NCBI GenBank assembly: GCA_018985225.1
Contig: JADGIF010000003.1
Coordinates: 1 to 55,019 of the forward strand
DNA from: Amoeboradix gromovi
Lineage: Eukaryota > Sanchytriomycota > Sanchytriomycetes > Sanchytriales > Sanchytriaceae
Length of the DNA stretch: 55,019 nucleotides
Direction of reading: 5' to 3'
Positions 9,576 through 18,561 of the stretch are shown in pieces. Each line of letters begins with the position of its first letter. Position 1 is the first letter of the stretch. Both the position numbers and the translations under genes were made by a program. The notes under the pieces are model-generated. The model searched no databases, had not been told where the DNA came from, and saw nothing but the letters and a program-made list of their open reading frames with translations.

Positions 9576-11093
9576 TTAAGATATTTTACAAGACCCGATG
9601 TACTTTAATATGACAGGGTGAACACTTTGTAGAATAGGTAGTATTTCTCTGATCATTTTAATATGCCTACAATCTTGCCCGATAAGTCTAAAAGGAATTG
9701 CGTTTACCACTCTAATAAATGCTCTTTTGTTTTCCAAATATTGAAAGCTTTTTAATAAAATGTATAGCAATTTAACTGAGTTTGTGTCGTCACTGGCCAA
9801 GTCGTAAATTGTTGAGAAATGGTAATCCGATAACGCTTCTATAAATTCATAATGACCAGCATTACTATACCGCTTCAAAGTAAAGGCGTCATTCAGCAAA
9901 TCATGAAAATAATCTAAACTGACGATCGCGTTGTCGAACGCAATTGACTCGCATACTACCAACGGTTTTATCATCCTGAACACAGAAGGATCTACGTCAA
10001 GTACATATGGACTGAAGTCGCTCTTATGTCTATAAAGTATAGCAGAATCAGCGTCATTCGGTGCTGTGAGTATTTTGCGGCAATTCATATTATGCTGTTT
10101 CACGATCATGTAATGCCTTAAACGGCAGTCATAGTCAGAGATTATTATACCAACAGAGTCCAAGTTGTCCAGCATCTCTTGAATGCTGACTAGTCTCAAC
10201 AAATTGCGGGCGTGTCTTGAACTTTCAGGTTCACCTTGGCCACTTGACAATCTATGAACATGTCCAGCATATTGCACTGAATGACGAATGGGCTGCTGAA
10301 TTATTTCTTCGAATGGAAATGTAGAAATTGTCAAGGGCCTCAAGATATTCAGCCTCCATAACAGTTCTAACTTGGATCTTCTTCCATACCTCATGTTCTC
10401 GTTAAATAAAAGCGAAGCGTTCCTTGTGAATACTAGCTGAGGTTCTTCTGACCATGTCGGTGAAATACATTTCCTACCTTTTCGTTCCATACTCAACAAA
10501 TAATAATCCGCTTGCTTTTCATGAATAGCTTTTTTAATATAGCTGATGCTTTTATCTGGAAGAAATATGTTACCATCCAATGGTAAAGTAACTTCTGCAA
10601 TTTGTCGCCCAATCTTTACTGCAGCATTTCTACCTCCGTTGTTATTCATAACATACATATTTTTGTGCTTATAAATATGATCCATAATTCTTAATTTATA
10701 AAGAAGTGACTGGTTTTTTGATTTATACAGAATATCTGAAATATGAAAATCATAGTCATGAAAAATCCTATTGTAAACACCGGGTTCGAATTTTATTTCA
10801 ATAACAGTGTGGTTCCTAGCGAGTATCCAGGATTTAATTTTTTTCCCTACGGTGCCATTTATTATTCTGTTGAGTATGAAATACTTTGGAAATGAATTTT
10901 GCTCATAATTTAAAATATGTTTTACATTTTTAAGTGTTTGAAAATTAGAATGCCTTGGTGGCAGGTCATTTCCTATTATCCTAAATATTGCAGTTTTTAT
11001 TGTGACTGCCAAAATTAAAAACATTAACATAATGTTTGAGCCAAGATTGTTGAAAAGTACGTGTAGGCGTCTGGCGATGAAAATGGTTTTCAT
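9576..11093 (-). CDS. Type II membrane protein with glycosyltransferase-like lumenal domain
   Basis: This 505-aa protein starts at an ATG (MKTIFIARRL). It has a short basic tail and one membrane anchor at about residues 18-38 (SNIMLMFLILAVTI), then a lumenal domain. The domain begins FRIIGNDLPPRHSNFQTLKN and includes FILNRI, MNNNGGRNAAVKIGR and LPLDGN. I recognise this set (IIGNDLPPRH, NNGxRNAA, DGN) from an uncharacterised glycosyltransferase-like family in bacteria and eukaryotes, where it can be joined to carbohydrate-active domains. The C-terminal 200 residues are unassigned. Golgi or ER glycan work is the likely setting; substrate unknown. Confidence 0.6.
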   Translation of the reverse strand: MKTIFIARRLHVLFNNLGSNIMLMFLILAVTIKTAIFRIIGNDLPPRHSNFQTLKNVKHILNYEQNSFPKYFILNRIINGTVGKKIKSWILARNHTVIEIKFEPGVYNRIFHDYDFHISDILYKSKNQSLLYKLRIMDHIYKHKNMYVMNNNGGRNAAVKIGRQIAEVTLPLDGNIFLPDKSISYIKKAIHEKQADYYLLSMERKGRKCISPTWSEEPQLVFTRNASLLFNENMRYGRRSKLELLWRLNILRPLTISTFPFEEIIQQPIRHSVQYAGHVHRLSSGQGEPESSRHARNLLRLVSIQEMLDNLDSVGIIISDYDCRLRHYMIVKQHNMNCRKILTAPNDADSAILYRHKSDFSPYVLDVDPSVFRMIKPLVVCESIAFDNAIVSLDYFHDLLNDAFTLKRYSNAGHYEFIEALSDYHFSTIYDLASDDTNSVKLLYILLKSFQYLENKRAFIRVVNAIPFRLIGQDCRHIKMIREILPILQSVHPVILKYIGSCKIS

Positions 11094-11148
11094 TTGACGG
11101 AGTTAATTTCATGAGATGAGTTATAAACATAGCTTGCAAAAACATTTA

Positions 11149-12291
11149 TTACTTTTTAAACAGCTTCCGCACCTCTTCTACAGCAGAAAGTTTAGCCTCA
11201 TCAAATTTCCTTTCAATAATGGCAATAATCTCTGCTTCTTTCAACGTCGAATAAGTTGGAGCTTCTGATTTATTTACAGAATCACTTCTAATGTTTCTTA
11301 CTGTACTTCCAGGAGATTCCGCTATTTTGTTTGCTGTAGCACTTGGCACACTAGGTTTATTTATTGAGTCATTTCTTCTTAATGAATTGTTGGCATCAGG
11401 TTTGGCCGACAAATTCGGATGATTTATGGAATTAAGTTTAGGAGCTTCTGAAGGCTTTACTGCTGTAACTGGATTAAGTTTCAGTACATTGGTAGTTGGC
11501 GTATTCTGTACAGGCGATGCTACAGGGCTGGGATTTTCCGCAGCAGCCTTTCTTTTAGCCATTTTAGAAGCCATCTCATCAAACATATTACCACCACCAC
11601 CACTAGACTTTGGCGCTTCTTCTTTAACAACAGGCGGTTTCTCCGGTGGAGGGCCACTAGTTTTTTTTAATTTGGCACCTTTTAAAGCATTTGCTATGCT
11701 GCTACCTCCTTCATCTTCGGCAGATCCAGAAGGTGGTGGTGGCGGTCCTGGTGGTGGCGGTCCCGAAGGTGGTGGCGGTCCTGGTGGAGGAGGCCCTGGT
11801 GGAGGCGGTCCTGATGGTGGAGGAGGTCCTGGTGGAGGAGGTCCTGGTGGAGGCGGTCCTGGTGGAGGTCCTGAGGGTGGAGGCGGTCCTGGTGGAGGTC
11901 CTGAGGGTGGAGGCGGTCCTGCTGACTGATTTTGCCTAGATAATGTTGAAGACTGCTGCGTAGGTGTAATATTTGGCGGGGCCATAGATCTGCTAGACCC
12001 AAATTTTAACCTTTCTATTGAACCGACAATAAAGTTGCTGAAAGCTTGTCCATCAGCAGGTGTTGCAAAGTTGAATCCAAGCACTTGGTTACCTTCTTGG
12101 TACTGAAAAAATTGAGCGGATAAAGCTTTAAATTGCGTATTACTTGATATTCTGACTTGAGTAAGTAGTTGGTTCTGAAGAGTTAGAATTTTTATATCGC
12201 TTTCCAAAATTAAAATCAAGGCTCCGTTCGCTAACGGCACCCATGTGTTTTTATCAAAAGCGAAATTCATTACCTGTGAGTAGAGCGGCAT
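11149..12291 (-). CDS. Ena/VASP-family actin regulator
   Basis: This is a 380-aa protein from the ATG at 12291; the frame is open upstream but has no ATG. Ena/VASP modules appear in order. An N-terminal EVH1/WH1 domain spans about 1-100 (SQVMNFAFDKNTWVPL at the start, LGFNFATPADGQAFSNFI near the end). A long proline-rich run of PPPG/PPPSG repeats follows at about 125-195. Next come a WH2-like G-actin site (SIANALKGAKLKK, about 205-217), an F-actin site (MFDEMASKMAKRKAA, about 245-260) and a short C-terminal helix fitting the tetramerisation coil. Such proteins elongate filopodial actin filaments by recruiting profilin-actin. The family is well known in animals and amoebae and absent from yeasts. 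Confidence 0.85.
   Translation of the reverse strand: MPLYSQVMNFAFDKNTWVPLANGALILILESDIKILTLQNQLLTQVRISSNTQFKALSAQFFQYQEGNQVLGFNFATPADGQAFSNFIVGSIERLKFGSSRSMAPPNITPTQQSSTLSRQNQSAGPPPPSGPPPGPPPPSGPPPGPPPPGPPPPGPPPPSGPPPPGPPPPGPPPPSGPPPPGPPPPPSGSAEDEGGSSIANALKGAKLKKTSGPPPEKPPVVKEEAPKSSGGGGNMFDEMASKMAKRKAAAENPSPVASPVQNTPTTNVLKLNPVTAVKPSEAPKLNSINHPNLSAKPDANNSLRRNDSINKPSVPSATANKIAESPGSTVRNIRSDSVNKSEAPTYSTLKEAEIIAIIERKFDEAKLSAVEEVRKLFKK
11735..11930 (-). repeat. Proline-coding minisatellite in the Ena/VASP gene
   Basis: The plus strand shows imperfect tandem copies of GGTGGAGGCGGTCCT-like 9-15-mers. They encode the PPPG/PPPSG repeats of the profilin-binding region. Variation in unit number would be expected between strains. 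The antisense and shifted frames through this tract are open only because of the repeat. Confidence 0.85.
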
Positions 12292-12461
12292 TTGAAATCC
12301 AATTTGAAAATATGTTTTAAAAGCCAACGACGGAATTTTGTTAAAAGCGTAATGACACTAAAACTTATGGTCTTTGAGACAAACTCATTCTATTTTTTAT
12401 GAAGGAGCAGCAGCAAGCGCAATGTAGCAACTTAAACAAGTATTATATTTATTTTATGTAA

Positions 12462-14519
12462 TTAATTAACAAACAACTTGATTGTTCCATCACTTCCGCA
12501 AGAGAATATCCAAGGCTGGTTTGGATGGAACTTTAAATTTAAGCACCCTAATGCTAAATCCTTCAAAGGCGAATGCGCATCTCGTAATACATGAATTGGT
12601 GCAATGAGTGGATGTGTCATTAAGTCCCCAAATACTCTTCCATGCATGATATATACATGACCGTCATCACCACATGCAGCAAATAGTGGATACTGTTTAT
12701 GATAATCAACTGATTGTATAGAGTACTTTCCAAATTTCAGAGATTTATATGGCTTATCGGAGAGTGTTGCGTCTATCCAGGTAATCTTAGGGTCATACGC
12801 ACCCAGTAATACGTGATCGCCGTTAGGATGCACACTCATGGAGGAAACATCAGTGCACCCAGAGAAGTACTTCTTTTGCATAGTTTGAGTGGACAAATCA
12901 AATAGATACAGGTGTCTCTCTGTGGCAAGATAGATCTTAGGGCTGTTAGGGTGGAATTCCGCAGATCTCACGGCACCTTTGATCTTGCTAAATGGGTTCT
13001 GAGAGGACTTGTCAGAGACCTTGTGAATCAGGACAGATGAATGTCCTGCGGCACTAGATGGTGAACAAGTTAAAAAATAATCACCTTTTTTGTGCCAAGA
13101 GATATGGTTTACAGGAAAGGGATATTCCAATAAAATGTATGGCCAGTCTTCTCTTTCGTTTCTGTTCTTCCTTTCAAATTTGTTGAACATAACATTTAAG
13201 TCTTCATCCTTATCAATTAATTCATCAATCTCTGCTTTTTTGAGCCATCTCACATTTCTTGATTTTGACAGTTCATTGTCCTTAAGTATGCTATTGTTCT
13301 CGACATTTTCACCCCCTTTGACAAAATCAAACGAATTTTGCATTATCTCCTTGGATGCAGCACCGGATGGTAGGATCAAAACACACTTACCAACACTAAC
13401 TGCAAATACACTAAGGCTTTCATTTGGATTCCATTTGATACTCCTAATGCCCTCAAATGAATCATCGAGTATGTGTTTATGTTTAATTTCCAAATCTTTA
13501 GTATTTGTTTTAACTTGCGATGATCTAGACTGCCCGTTTATACTAAAATTCCACTTCCTCAAGCACCTTCCGCTAGAAACTTCCCATAGTCGTAACTCAC
13601 CATCATCAGAACCTGAAAGCAGCCATTGGCCGCAAGGACTAGGGGCGAGTGCACGTACAGGCGCTTGATGGCCTCTATATACGACAGAAAGAGTGTCTGG
13701 AAATGGCTTAAGATCCTCAGGATCTGGCAACAAAGGCAAAAGCTCATCGGGATCAGCAACCACCCTTTCTCTCTTTACTCTAGGACAGAGATAAAGATCC
13801 AAGCATCTATAAAATCTTTCTTTGACAAAACTTTCATAAGTTGGCACGTGCCGTAAACAGCTGTATTTTTGAGGTAGAAATTCTCTTTCTCTGACAGAGT
13901 TGTCTTGATTTTTCCATTTTTGAATTTCGTCTTCATCCGGCAAGTATTCTTCTGGGGGGTTATAGCTTTCGTATGTAGTAGGCAGCTTACTTTTTGGAGG
14001 CACGATATAATCTGGTTTCTCATCGTTGTCTTTCTCCCATAAATCAAATAGCGGATCCAAATCATTATTGCTTTTCTTGATTAGACCCAAACGGATGGCT
14101 TTTACTAGTTTTCTTATTTTCTTTGCTTCCCATTTGGATGGCAAGAAAGAGCTTTTTGGGTCAGGTAAGTTCAGCATCGGCAAACTCTCCACACTTTTGT
14201 CAAAACAATCTGAATAGTCTTGGTCGGGATTAAAAAGCAAGTCTCCATATTCACCGTTTCGAACTTTCGTAACTATCTCCATTTCCTCATCAGTCAACTT
14301 CATCATTACGCCCTGTTGCTCATTAGGAATCGAAGTCCAATAATCATCTTCAATCCTTTCCATTATGTTTTCAATTAAGTTACCAGTAAGCGGTGTTGTT
14401 TCCCTTCCAAGTAACTTTGCATTTTTCTTCAACACTTTTTCACCGTCCAGATCATATCCAATATGGTCATATCCTTCGTATGCTTTCATATCTATTTTGC
14501 CTACTCTGTTGTCACTCAT
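12462..14519 (-). CDS. ERB1: Ribosome biogenesis protein Erb1/BOP1
   Basis: This 685-aa protein starts at ATG 14519 (MSDNRVGKIDMKAYEGYDHI). It contains the BOP1 N-terminal domain from the start to about residue 260, with the diagnostic YDHIGYDLDG and later LRHVPTYESFVKERFYRCLDLYL-type segments. A C-terminal WD40 propeller follows, with repeats such as YRGHQAPVRALAPSPCGQWLLSGSDDG and a final PWIFSCGSDGTIKLF. In yeast and mammals this protein joins Ytm1/WDR12 and Nop7/PES1 in 60S subunit assembly in the nucleolus. The acidic N-terminal extension of most homologues is short or missing here; an unrecognised upstream exon cannot be excluded. Identity is secure. Confidence 0.93.
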   Translation of the reverse strand: MSDNRVGKIDMKAYEGYDHIGYDLDGEKVLKKNAKLLGRETTPLTGNLIENIMERIEDDYWTSIPNEQQGVMMKLTDEEMEIVTKVRNGEYGDLLFNPDQDYSDCFDKSVESLPMLNLPDPKSSFLPSKWEAKKIRKLVKAIRLGLIKKSNNDLDPLFDLWEKDNDEKPDYIVPPKSKLPTTYESYNPPEEYLPDEDEIQKWKNQDNSVREREFLPQKYSCLRHVPTYESFVKERFYRCLDLYLCPRVKRERVVADPDELLPLLPDPEDLKPFPDTLSVVYRGHQAPVRALAPSPCGQWLLSGSDDGELRLWEVSSGRCLRKWNFSINGQSRSSQVKTNTKDLEIKHKHILDDSFEGIRSIKWNPNESLSVFAVSVGKCVLILPSGAASKEIMQNSFDFVKGGENVENNSILKDNELSKSRNVRWLKKAEIDELIDKDEDLNVMFNKFERKNRNEREDWPYILLEYPFPVNHISWHKKGDYFLTCSPSSAAGHSSVLIHKVSDKSSQNPFSKIKGAVRSAEFHPNSPKIYLATERHLYLFDLSTQTMQKKYFSGCTDVSSMSVHPNGDHVLLGAYDPKITWIDATLSDKPYKSLKFGKYSIQSVDYHKQYPLFAACGDDGHVYIMHGRVFGDLMTHPLIAPIHVLRDAHSPLKDLALGCLNLKFHPNQPWIFSCGSDGTIKLFVN

Positions 14520-14709
14520 GATCCAAGTTTGATCCTTCAAGTTGGGACACTTACAAAAAGCTAACAAACATTGTAAAGCAACGTCTCAAGAATTAGATCT
14601 AGTCAGATAAAAATAACACATCTTATCTGCAGTGTTTTGGGTGACATATCACTAACAAGTTCTTTTTTGTCAATAAGACCTTCACACTCGATTTTGATGG
14701 AACAACCCA

Positions 14710-14841
14710 TTTGACATAATAAGATGAGCTATATCTCTACAACTCACTCTTTTCTAGATTGCCCCGGCCATGTAAAAAACTCGACATCCCTTTTCATTTA
14801 GTGCAAATGCTCCCAAATCGTCTCATCCTCATTATGTCAAA
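14710..14841. repeat. Inverted-repeat unit, about 132 bp
   Basis: TTTGACATAATAAGATGAG at 14710-14728 is matched in inverse orientation by CTCATCCTCATTATGTCAAA at 14822-14841, with one or two mismatches and about 93 bp between. It could be a tiny TIR element or a hairpin-forming relic. No second copy was noticed in the window. Confidence 0.5.
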
Positions 14842-14999
14842 TCTAAAGACATCATTATTATGTACAGAACATACTCTTCCTCAAGACCTATGAGATGTCC
14901 TTCTAAGCCACGAATAGGACTCTTACACAACTTGCATTGCATTCAAGAATTGCTTTATCTTTACTCGATTTCCTCAAAAGAGATCATCATATACGTGAA

Positions 15000-15165
15000 A
15001 GTCACATCCAGTTAACAAGTGCAGAAGATTCAACGGTGGACCGGCAGTCTTTCTAATGCATCCTTATCAAAACCCTTATTGGTGTCGTGGAAGCGTGAGC
15101 AACTATTGTAACAGAACTACTTGCTTTTCTCGTAAATCAGGACTTTGACGAGTAATTTCTCAGTA
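15000..15165 (+). mobile_element. Decayed 3' end of a Fanzor-type element (copy E)
   Basis: The core GGTGTCGTGGAAGCGTGAGC followed by AACTATTGTAACAGAAC aligns with the conserved block of the other relics. The tail TTTTCTCGTAAATCAGGACTTT matches the tail of copy A. The preceding ATGCATCCTTAT corresponds to the C-terminal codons of the nuclease. No reading frame survives. Confidence 0.6.
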
Positions 15166-15357
15166 GACCTTCAATGACTTGAAAGTTGTAACATGTATTC
15201 AAATCTTAATCTAAAACTGAACAGCTGTGAGTAAACCGGAGTAAACTTGAACGTGTTTTCTTGTTTAAGATGCTTCTGAATTCTTTTGGATATTCACATT
15301 TAACGCAGGCCTGTACGAGTATATGATTTGAATATTGAACCTCCTTCTAACTTAGCA

Positions 15358-17157
15358 ATGTCAGATTTAATAAATGATTTGAACTCCATTCTGGGGCCTA
15401 ATAAACCGCTTAGAATTGATCCTGACAAATCCTGTATACTCAAAAAGCCTCCACCCTACCCTAGTATGGAAGAAATATACTTATTCCTTACAAAAGCAGT
15501 ACAGTACAAACTTCCGGTTACAACTAAAGAATGGAAGTTATTAGTAGAACAAATATCATACCTTAGAACATTTCAGCAACTAGAGCTACTTAAGCTAACT
15601 AATAAAACTGGTCTTCGTCAAATTAAGAAATGCGTAATGAGTCGAACTCTGACTACTCAGGATATGGTTTTACAGGAATGTAAACATATGACCATCGACC
15701 GTAGATACCACATCAGATGGAAAAAATGGATGGCTCTTATCTGTATTCATGAAGCCAAATTCCATAAACTAAATAAAAAGCACCAAGTTAATGAAATGCA
15801 AGTAGACATTAACGTTCAGACATCGTACAATGCCCATACTACTAATCCTAAAGTACTTGCAGAATCTCTTGGTGAGTCGCATCCTTTCACCATATCAAGG
15901 CCAAGCTACAATGATGTTCACATTGAGTTACCATACACACCACTGCCGTATATGCTGCATAAGAGAGAAATAAAGAAAGTAGCCAGCTGGCCACATATAC
16001 AAGTTATATCTACTACTCTTTTCGGCCAACCAATAGAAGAAGAATTTACGGTAGATGATGTTGAAGATACTCATGAGTGGACCACAGAAGAAGACGATGC
16101 GTTACTAGACATAATGGACTCTTTACTATATACCCATTATTTGAGGAATCATTATTCTATTTGGCCTTGTGTTTCTGCCATTCATAACACCCAATTTAAT
16201 AGACCGTCAGACTTCATGGGTAAGCAGCGCACTCAGAAAGAAGTGCAAAAGCGATACATTTTGCTAACTGATCAAAGACCCAGTACAAATCCTCTTAATA
16301 TTAAATCTAAAGTTTCTAAATTGATGACACTCATTAACCAGAACTTATCAAAGAAACCTAAGCCCATACAACCTACGAAGAAGCAACCTCTGTTGGTTGA
16401 TAAGCTAGACTTTCCAGCACAAACACCTTTAGAAATTGCCAACAGTCGATTTAATGGAGAAGATCAGGAACCTAATTCTGGCAGCAATCAGTTTTATCAA
16501 TACTTAAACAGGCCATTGACACAGCAACAGGTGCAAAAAAGATCCTCGTCTCAGAATAGCCAATATGCCAATAATAACCAGCCGTTGCAAAACAGAACGG
16601 CTGTTGAGCAATGGCAGTCATTCTTAGCGCAACGCCAGTATTTGCAATCATATGCTCAACAAAGAAGACCGGAGGAGGAGGAAGAGAAAAAGAAAAGGAA
16701 ACGAAAGAGTTCCACAGTAACTTTAAAGCAGCAACAACAAGAAGAAAACGACCCGCAACTTGCACCTCCACCTAGTCAATCAACACCGCAGCAGGTAACT
16801 CAGCAATTGGAATCACCGCAATTGGGCCAAAATGCAGTGCCAGTACAATCAGGGCAACCTCAAATACCTGCACAGCACGGATATTCCAACATTACGAACA
16901 TGCAATGGATGGCACATTTACAGAGGCAGAGGTATAGGCAGTTTGCAGCTAGGCCTGCTGGCGGGCTAGATATACAGCATCAAGCTGCACTGTACAGCTA
17001 TAGCCAAAGACCTCAATATATGGGACAGATGGGACAATATACGCAACAGCAACCGGTAAACACAGTATCTGCAATCCCTCCATCAGCTCAACAGGCACCG
17101 CCTGTACCAGTCCAAAAACCTCAAAAGAAGAGGAAAAAGGCAAAAAAAGAACCCTGA
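15358..17157 (+). CDS. EAF1/VID21-like chromatin subunit (SANT/Myb plus Q-rich tail)
   Basis: This 599-aa protein starts at ATG 15358 (MSDLINDLNS). A helical, basic segment at about residues 40-150 looks HSA-like (ECKHMTIDRRYHIRWKKWMALIC). A SANT/Myb-type repeat lies near residues 243-310 (HEWTTEEDDALLDIMD, later RTQKEVQKRY). A glutamine-rich tail of about 230 residues ends in a lysine-rich patch. HSA, then SANT, then Q-rich is the layout of Eaf1/Vid21, the scaffold of the NuA4 histone acetyltransferase complex. The assignment rests on layout and the SANT repeat, not on strong sequence identity; another SANT-domain co-regulator is possible. It converges on the Rad10 gene with 24 bp between stops. 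Confidence 0.5.
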   Translation: MSDLINDLNSILGPNKPLRIDPDKSCILKKPPPYPSMEEIYLFLTKAVQYKLPVTTKEWKLLVEQISYLRTFQQLELLKLTNKTGLRQIKKCVMSRTLTTQDMVLQECKHMTIDRRYHIRWKKWMALICIHEAKFHKLNKKHQVNEMQVDINVQTSYNAHTTNPKVLAESLGESHPFTISRPSYNDVHIELPYTPLPYMLHKREIKKVASWPHIQVISTTLFGQPIEEEFTVDDVEDTHEWTTEEDDALLDIMDSLLYTHYLRNHYSIWPCVSAIHNTQFNRPSDFMGKQRTQKEVQKRYILLTDQRPSTNPLNIKSKVSKLMTLINQNLSKKPKPIQPTKKQPLLVDKLDFPAQTPLEIANSRFNGEDQEPNSGSNQFYQYLNRPLTQQQVQKRSSSQNSQYANNNQPLQNRTAVEQWQSFLAQRQYLQSYAQQRRPEEEEEKKKRKRKSSTVTLKQQQQEENDPQLAPPPSQSTPQQVTQQLESPQLGQNAVPVQSGQPQIPAQHGYSNITNMQWMAHLQRQRYRQFAARPAGGLDIQHQAALYSYSQRPQYMGQMGQYTQQQPVNTVSAIPPSAQQAPPVPVQKPQKKRKKAKKEP

Positions 17158-17181
17158 ATCAAGTTAATAAAAATGTTTTGA

Positions 17182-17772
17182 TCAACTTAGTTTACTATTT
17201 AATACATTTAATATTCGACTGATCTTGGTGTCTGCAATTCCAGGGCAATCAGCTAGTTCTTCCTTTGTTGCTTTTGAAAATTGTTTGATGCTTTTGAATT
17301 TAGTTATTAAAGTGAGAGCATCAGATTTATTCACACCTTTGATAGCAGTTAAACTATTCTGCACTTGCATTAAATACTCATTGTTTTTACGAGAGAGCAG
17401 AAAATTAGAGGGTTTTTTGGAGTATATGCAAAAGTTTTCTAAAATTAAACCACACTCTTGATCACTTGCACCAATCAAACAGTTGAAGCTGGATTTGCTA
17501 ATAAGTAAATAAAGATCCTGCAAAGTGCTTGAATAATCACCCAAGTCTATTTTAATTAGTATTAACTTGATTTTATAAGGAATATACATCTTTAATCTGG
17601 TTTCAATATATTCTGGATGCAGTCTATGGTAAGACACGCTTAGGAAAAATATTCCAGTAGCTTCATTCGGAGAGAAATCTACGATAATATCGTCTACAAT
17701 ATTATATGGTACTTGGATAATGTGAGATAAAACATTATTTCCTGATTGAAGTGGGCTAACAGAAACGGACAT
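17182..17772 (-). CDS. RAD10: Rad10/ERCC1 nuclease subunit
   Basis: This 196-aa protein starts at ATG 17772 (MSVSVSPLQSG). It matches the Rad10/ERCC1 core: SGNNVLSHIIQVPYN, then the central-domain FFLSVSYHRLHPEYIETRL block and the LLILIKIDLGD-like strand. A C-terminal helix-hairpin-helix pair follows (LTAIKGVNKSDALTL and LADCPGIADTKISRIL). ERCC1 pairs with XPF to cut 5' of bulky lesions in nucleotide excision repair and in crosslink repair; ERCC1 itself is the non-catalytic DNA-binding partner. The size is compact, close to yeast Rad10. Confidence 0.92.
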   Translation of the reverse strand: MSVSVSPLQSGNNVLSHIIQVPYNIVDDIIVDFSPNEATGIFFLSVSYHRLHPEYIETRLKMYIPYKIKLILIKIDLGDYSSTLQDLYLLISKSSFNCLIGASDQECGLILENFCIYSKKPSNFLLSRKNNEYLMQVQNSLTAIKGVNKSDALTLITKFKSIKQFSKATKEELADCPGIADTKISRILNVLNSKLS

Positions 17773-17827
17773 CCTTGTTATAGAGTTCAAACTTTATTAC
17801 TAATTTAGGTTGTAATTAAAAAATATT

Positions 17828-18025
17828 TTATTGATCCATCCCAGGCGTGAATTTTAACTTGAAAACCTTAACTTTGCTATAACTGGGCTTTGTCAGCAAA
17901 CCATCTTCAAACGGAACAAACTTGTCATTCAGAGGCATGTATTCTATCTTCATTTCTGGATTATCCTGTTCATTTTCATACTTTCTAATTATATGATCAA
18001 GTCTATTTTTAAGTCGGCTTCTCAT
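17828..18025 (-). CDS. Small basic protein, 65 aa, unknown
   Basis: An ATG-started frame (MRSRLKNRLDHIIRKYENEQ) ends in TAA overlapping an AATAAA-type poly(A) signal, as in many genes here. The protein has a basic helix followed by a Pro- and Lys-containing tail (MPLNDKFVPFEDG). It sits between Rad10 and the divergent 86-aa gene, sharing a promoter region of about 130 bp with the latter. Position, start context and 3' signal suggest a real gene; no family recognised. Confidence 0.5.
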   Translation of the reverse strand: MRSRLKNRLDHIIRKYENEQDNPEMKIEYMPLNDKFVPFEDGLLTKPSYSKVKVFKLKFTPGMDQ

Positions 18026-18158
18026 TAGAGTAAAGAAAATTTGTTTTACCTGGAGAGCATTAATATAGAATCAACGATTATATTTGAACTTCGCGTTTGA
18101 TCTTTTGGTTAGAATTCATAACCGTTCTTAATTTAAAACTCTGCAAAATTTCTAAAAC

Positions 18159-18419
18159 ATGTCTACTAGCTCAACTTTCGAAATAGAGGAGCTAGAACCA
18201 GTGGAACAAAGCTATCAAGACTTGCGCCATCCAAACTCAAGCCTCACTGTAGACTTGAAAGACAAAATATTTCAAGAGTTAGAGTATCCTGAGCTAGAGA
18301 CGATTGTAGCAGCTTTACCAGACATGGAAACCGATGATGATGAAGTCTGGACATTTGAAAATGTATTGTTTACACTATCTGAGGAGTTTTCTGAGTTAAA
18401 AGACCTGAAAATAAACTAA
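18159..18419 (+). CDS. Small acidic protein, 86 aa, unknown
   Basis: A clean ATG frame (MSTSSTFEIEELEPVEQ) encodes a strongly acidic protein with few basic residues and a run of Asp/Glu around METDDDEVW. The C-terminal FENVLFTLSEEFSELKDL could form a helix. The ORF ends with TAA preceded by AATAAA-like sequence. It is divergent from the 65-aa gene and followed by 140 bp before the 3' end of SCAI. No family recognised; a small complex subunit is plausible but not shown. Confidence 0.5.
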   Translation: MSTSSTFEIEELEPVEQSYQDLRHPNSSLTVDLKDKIFQELEYPELETIVAALPDMETDDDEVWTFENVLFTLSEEFSELKDLKIN

Positions 18420-18561
18420 TCGCTCGAAATCTTTATTAACTACTCTATAAACGATGATTCTGCATCTAATAGACGAGCCATTTCTTTTATCATCAAAATA
18501 CCGCTTTGTATCATGACTAATTCATCTGGAATTCGCGGTTCTGATTTTGGCAAAAACTATA

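Larger units (their letters stand above)
14520..15357. other. Intergenic region, about 840 bp, mobile-element debris
   Basis: This region between the divergent Erb1 and EAF1-like genes contains an inverted-repeat pair (14710-14728 and 14822-14841) and a decayed Fanzor-element 3' end (about 15000-15165). No intact gene was seen. Promoters for both flanking genes must lie in the remainder. Confidence 0.55.

Noticed and set aside
11426-11929. Gly-rich and Leu/Val-rich open frames opposite the Ena/VASP gene
   Set aside because: They are antisense shadows held open by the PPPG minisatellite and have no recognisable protein features.
13090-13668. 192-codon plus-strand frame inside ERB1
   Set aside because: It is antisense to well-conserved WD40 codons and is a shadow.
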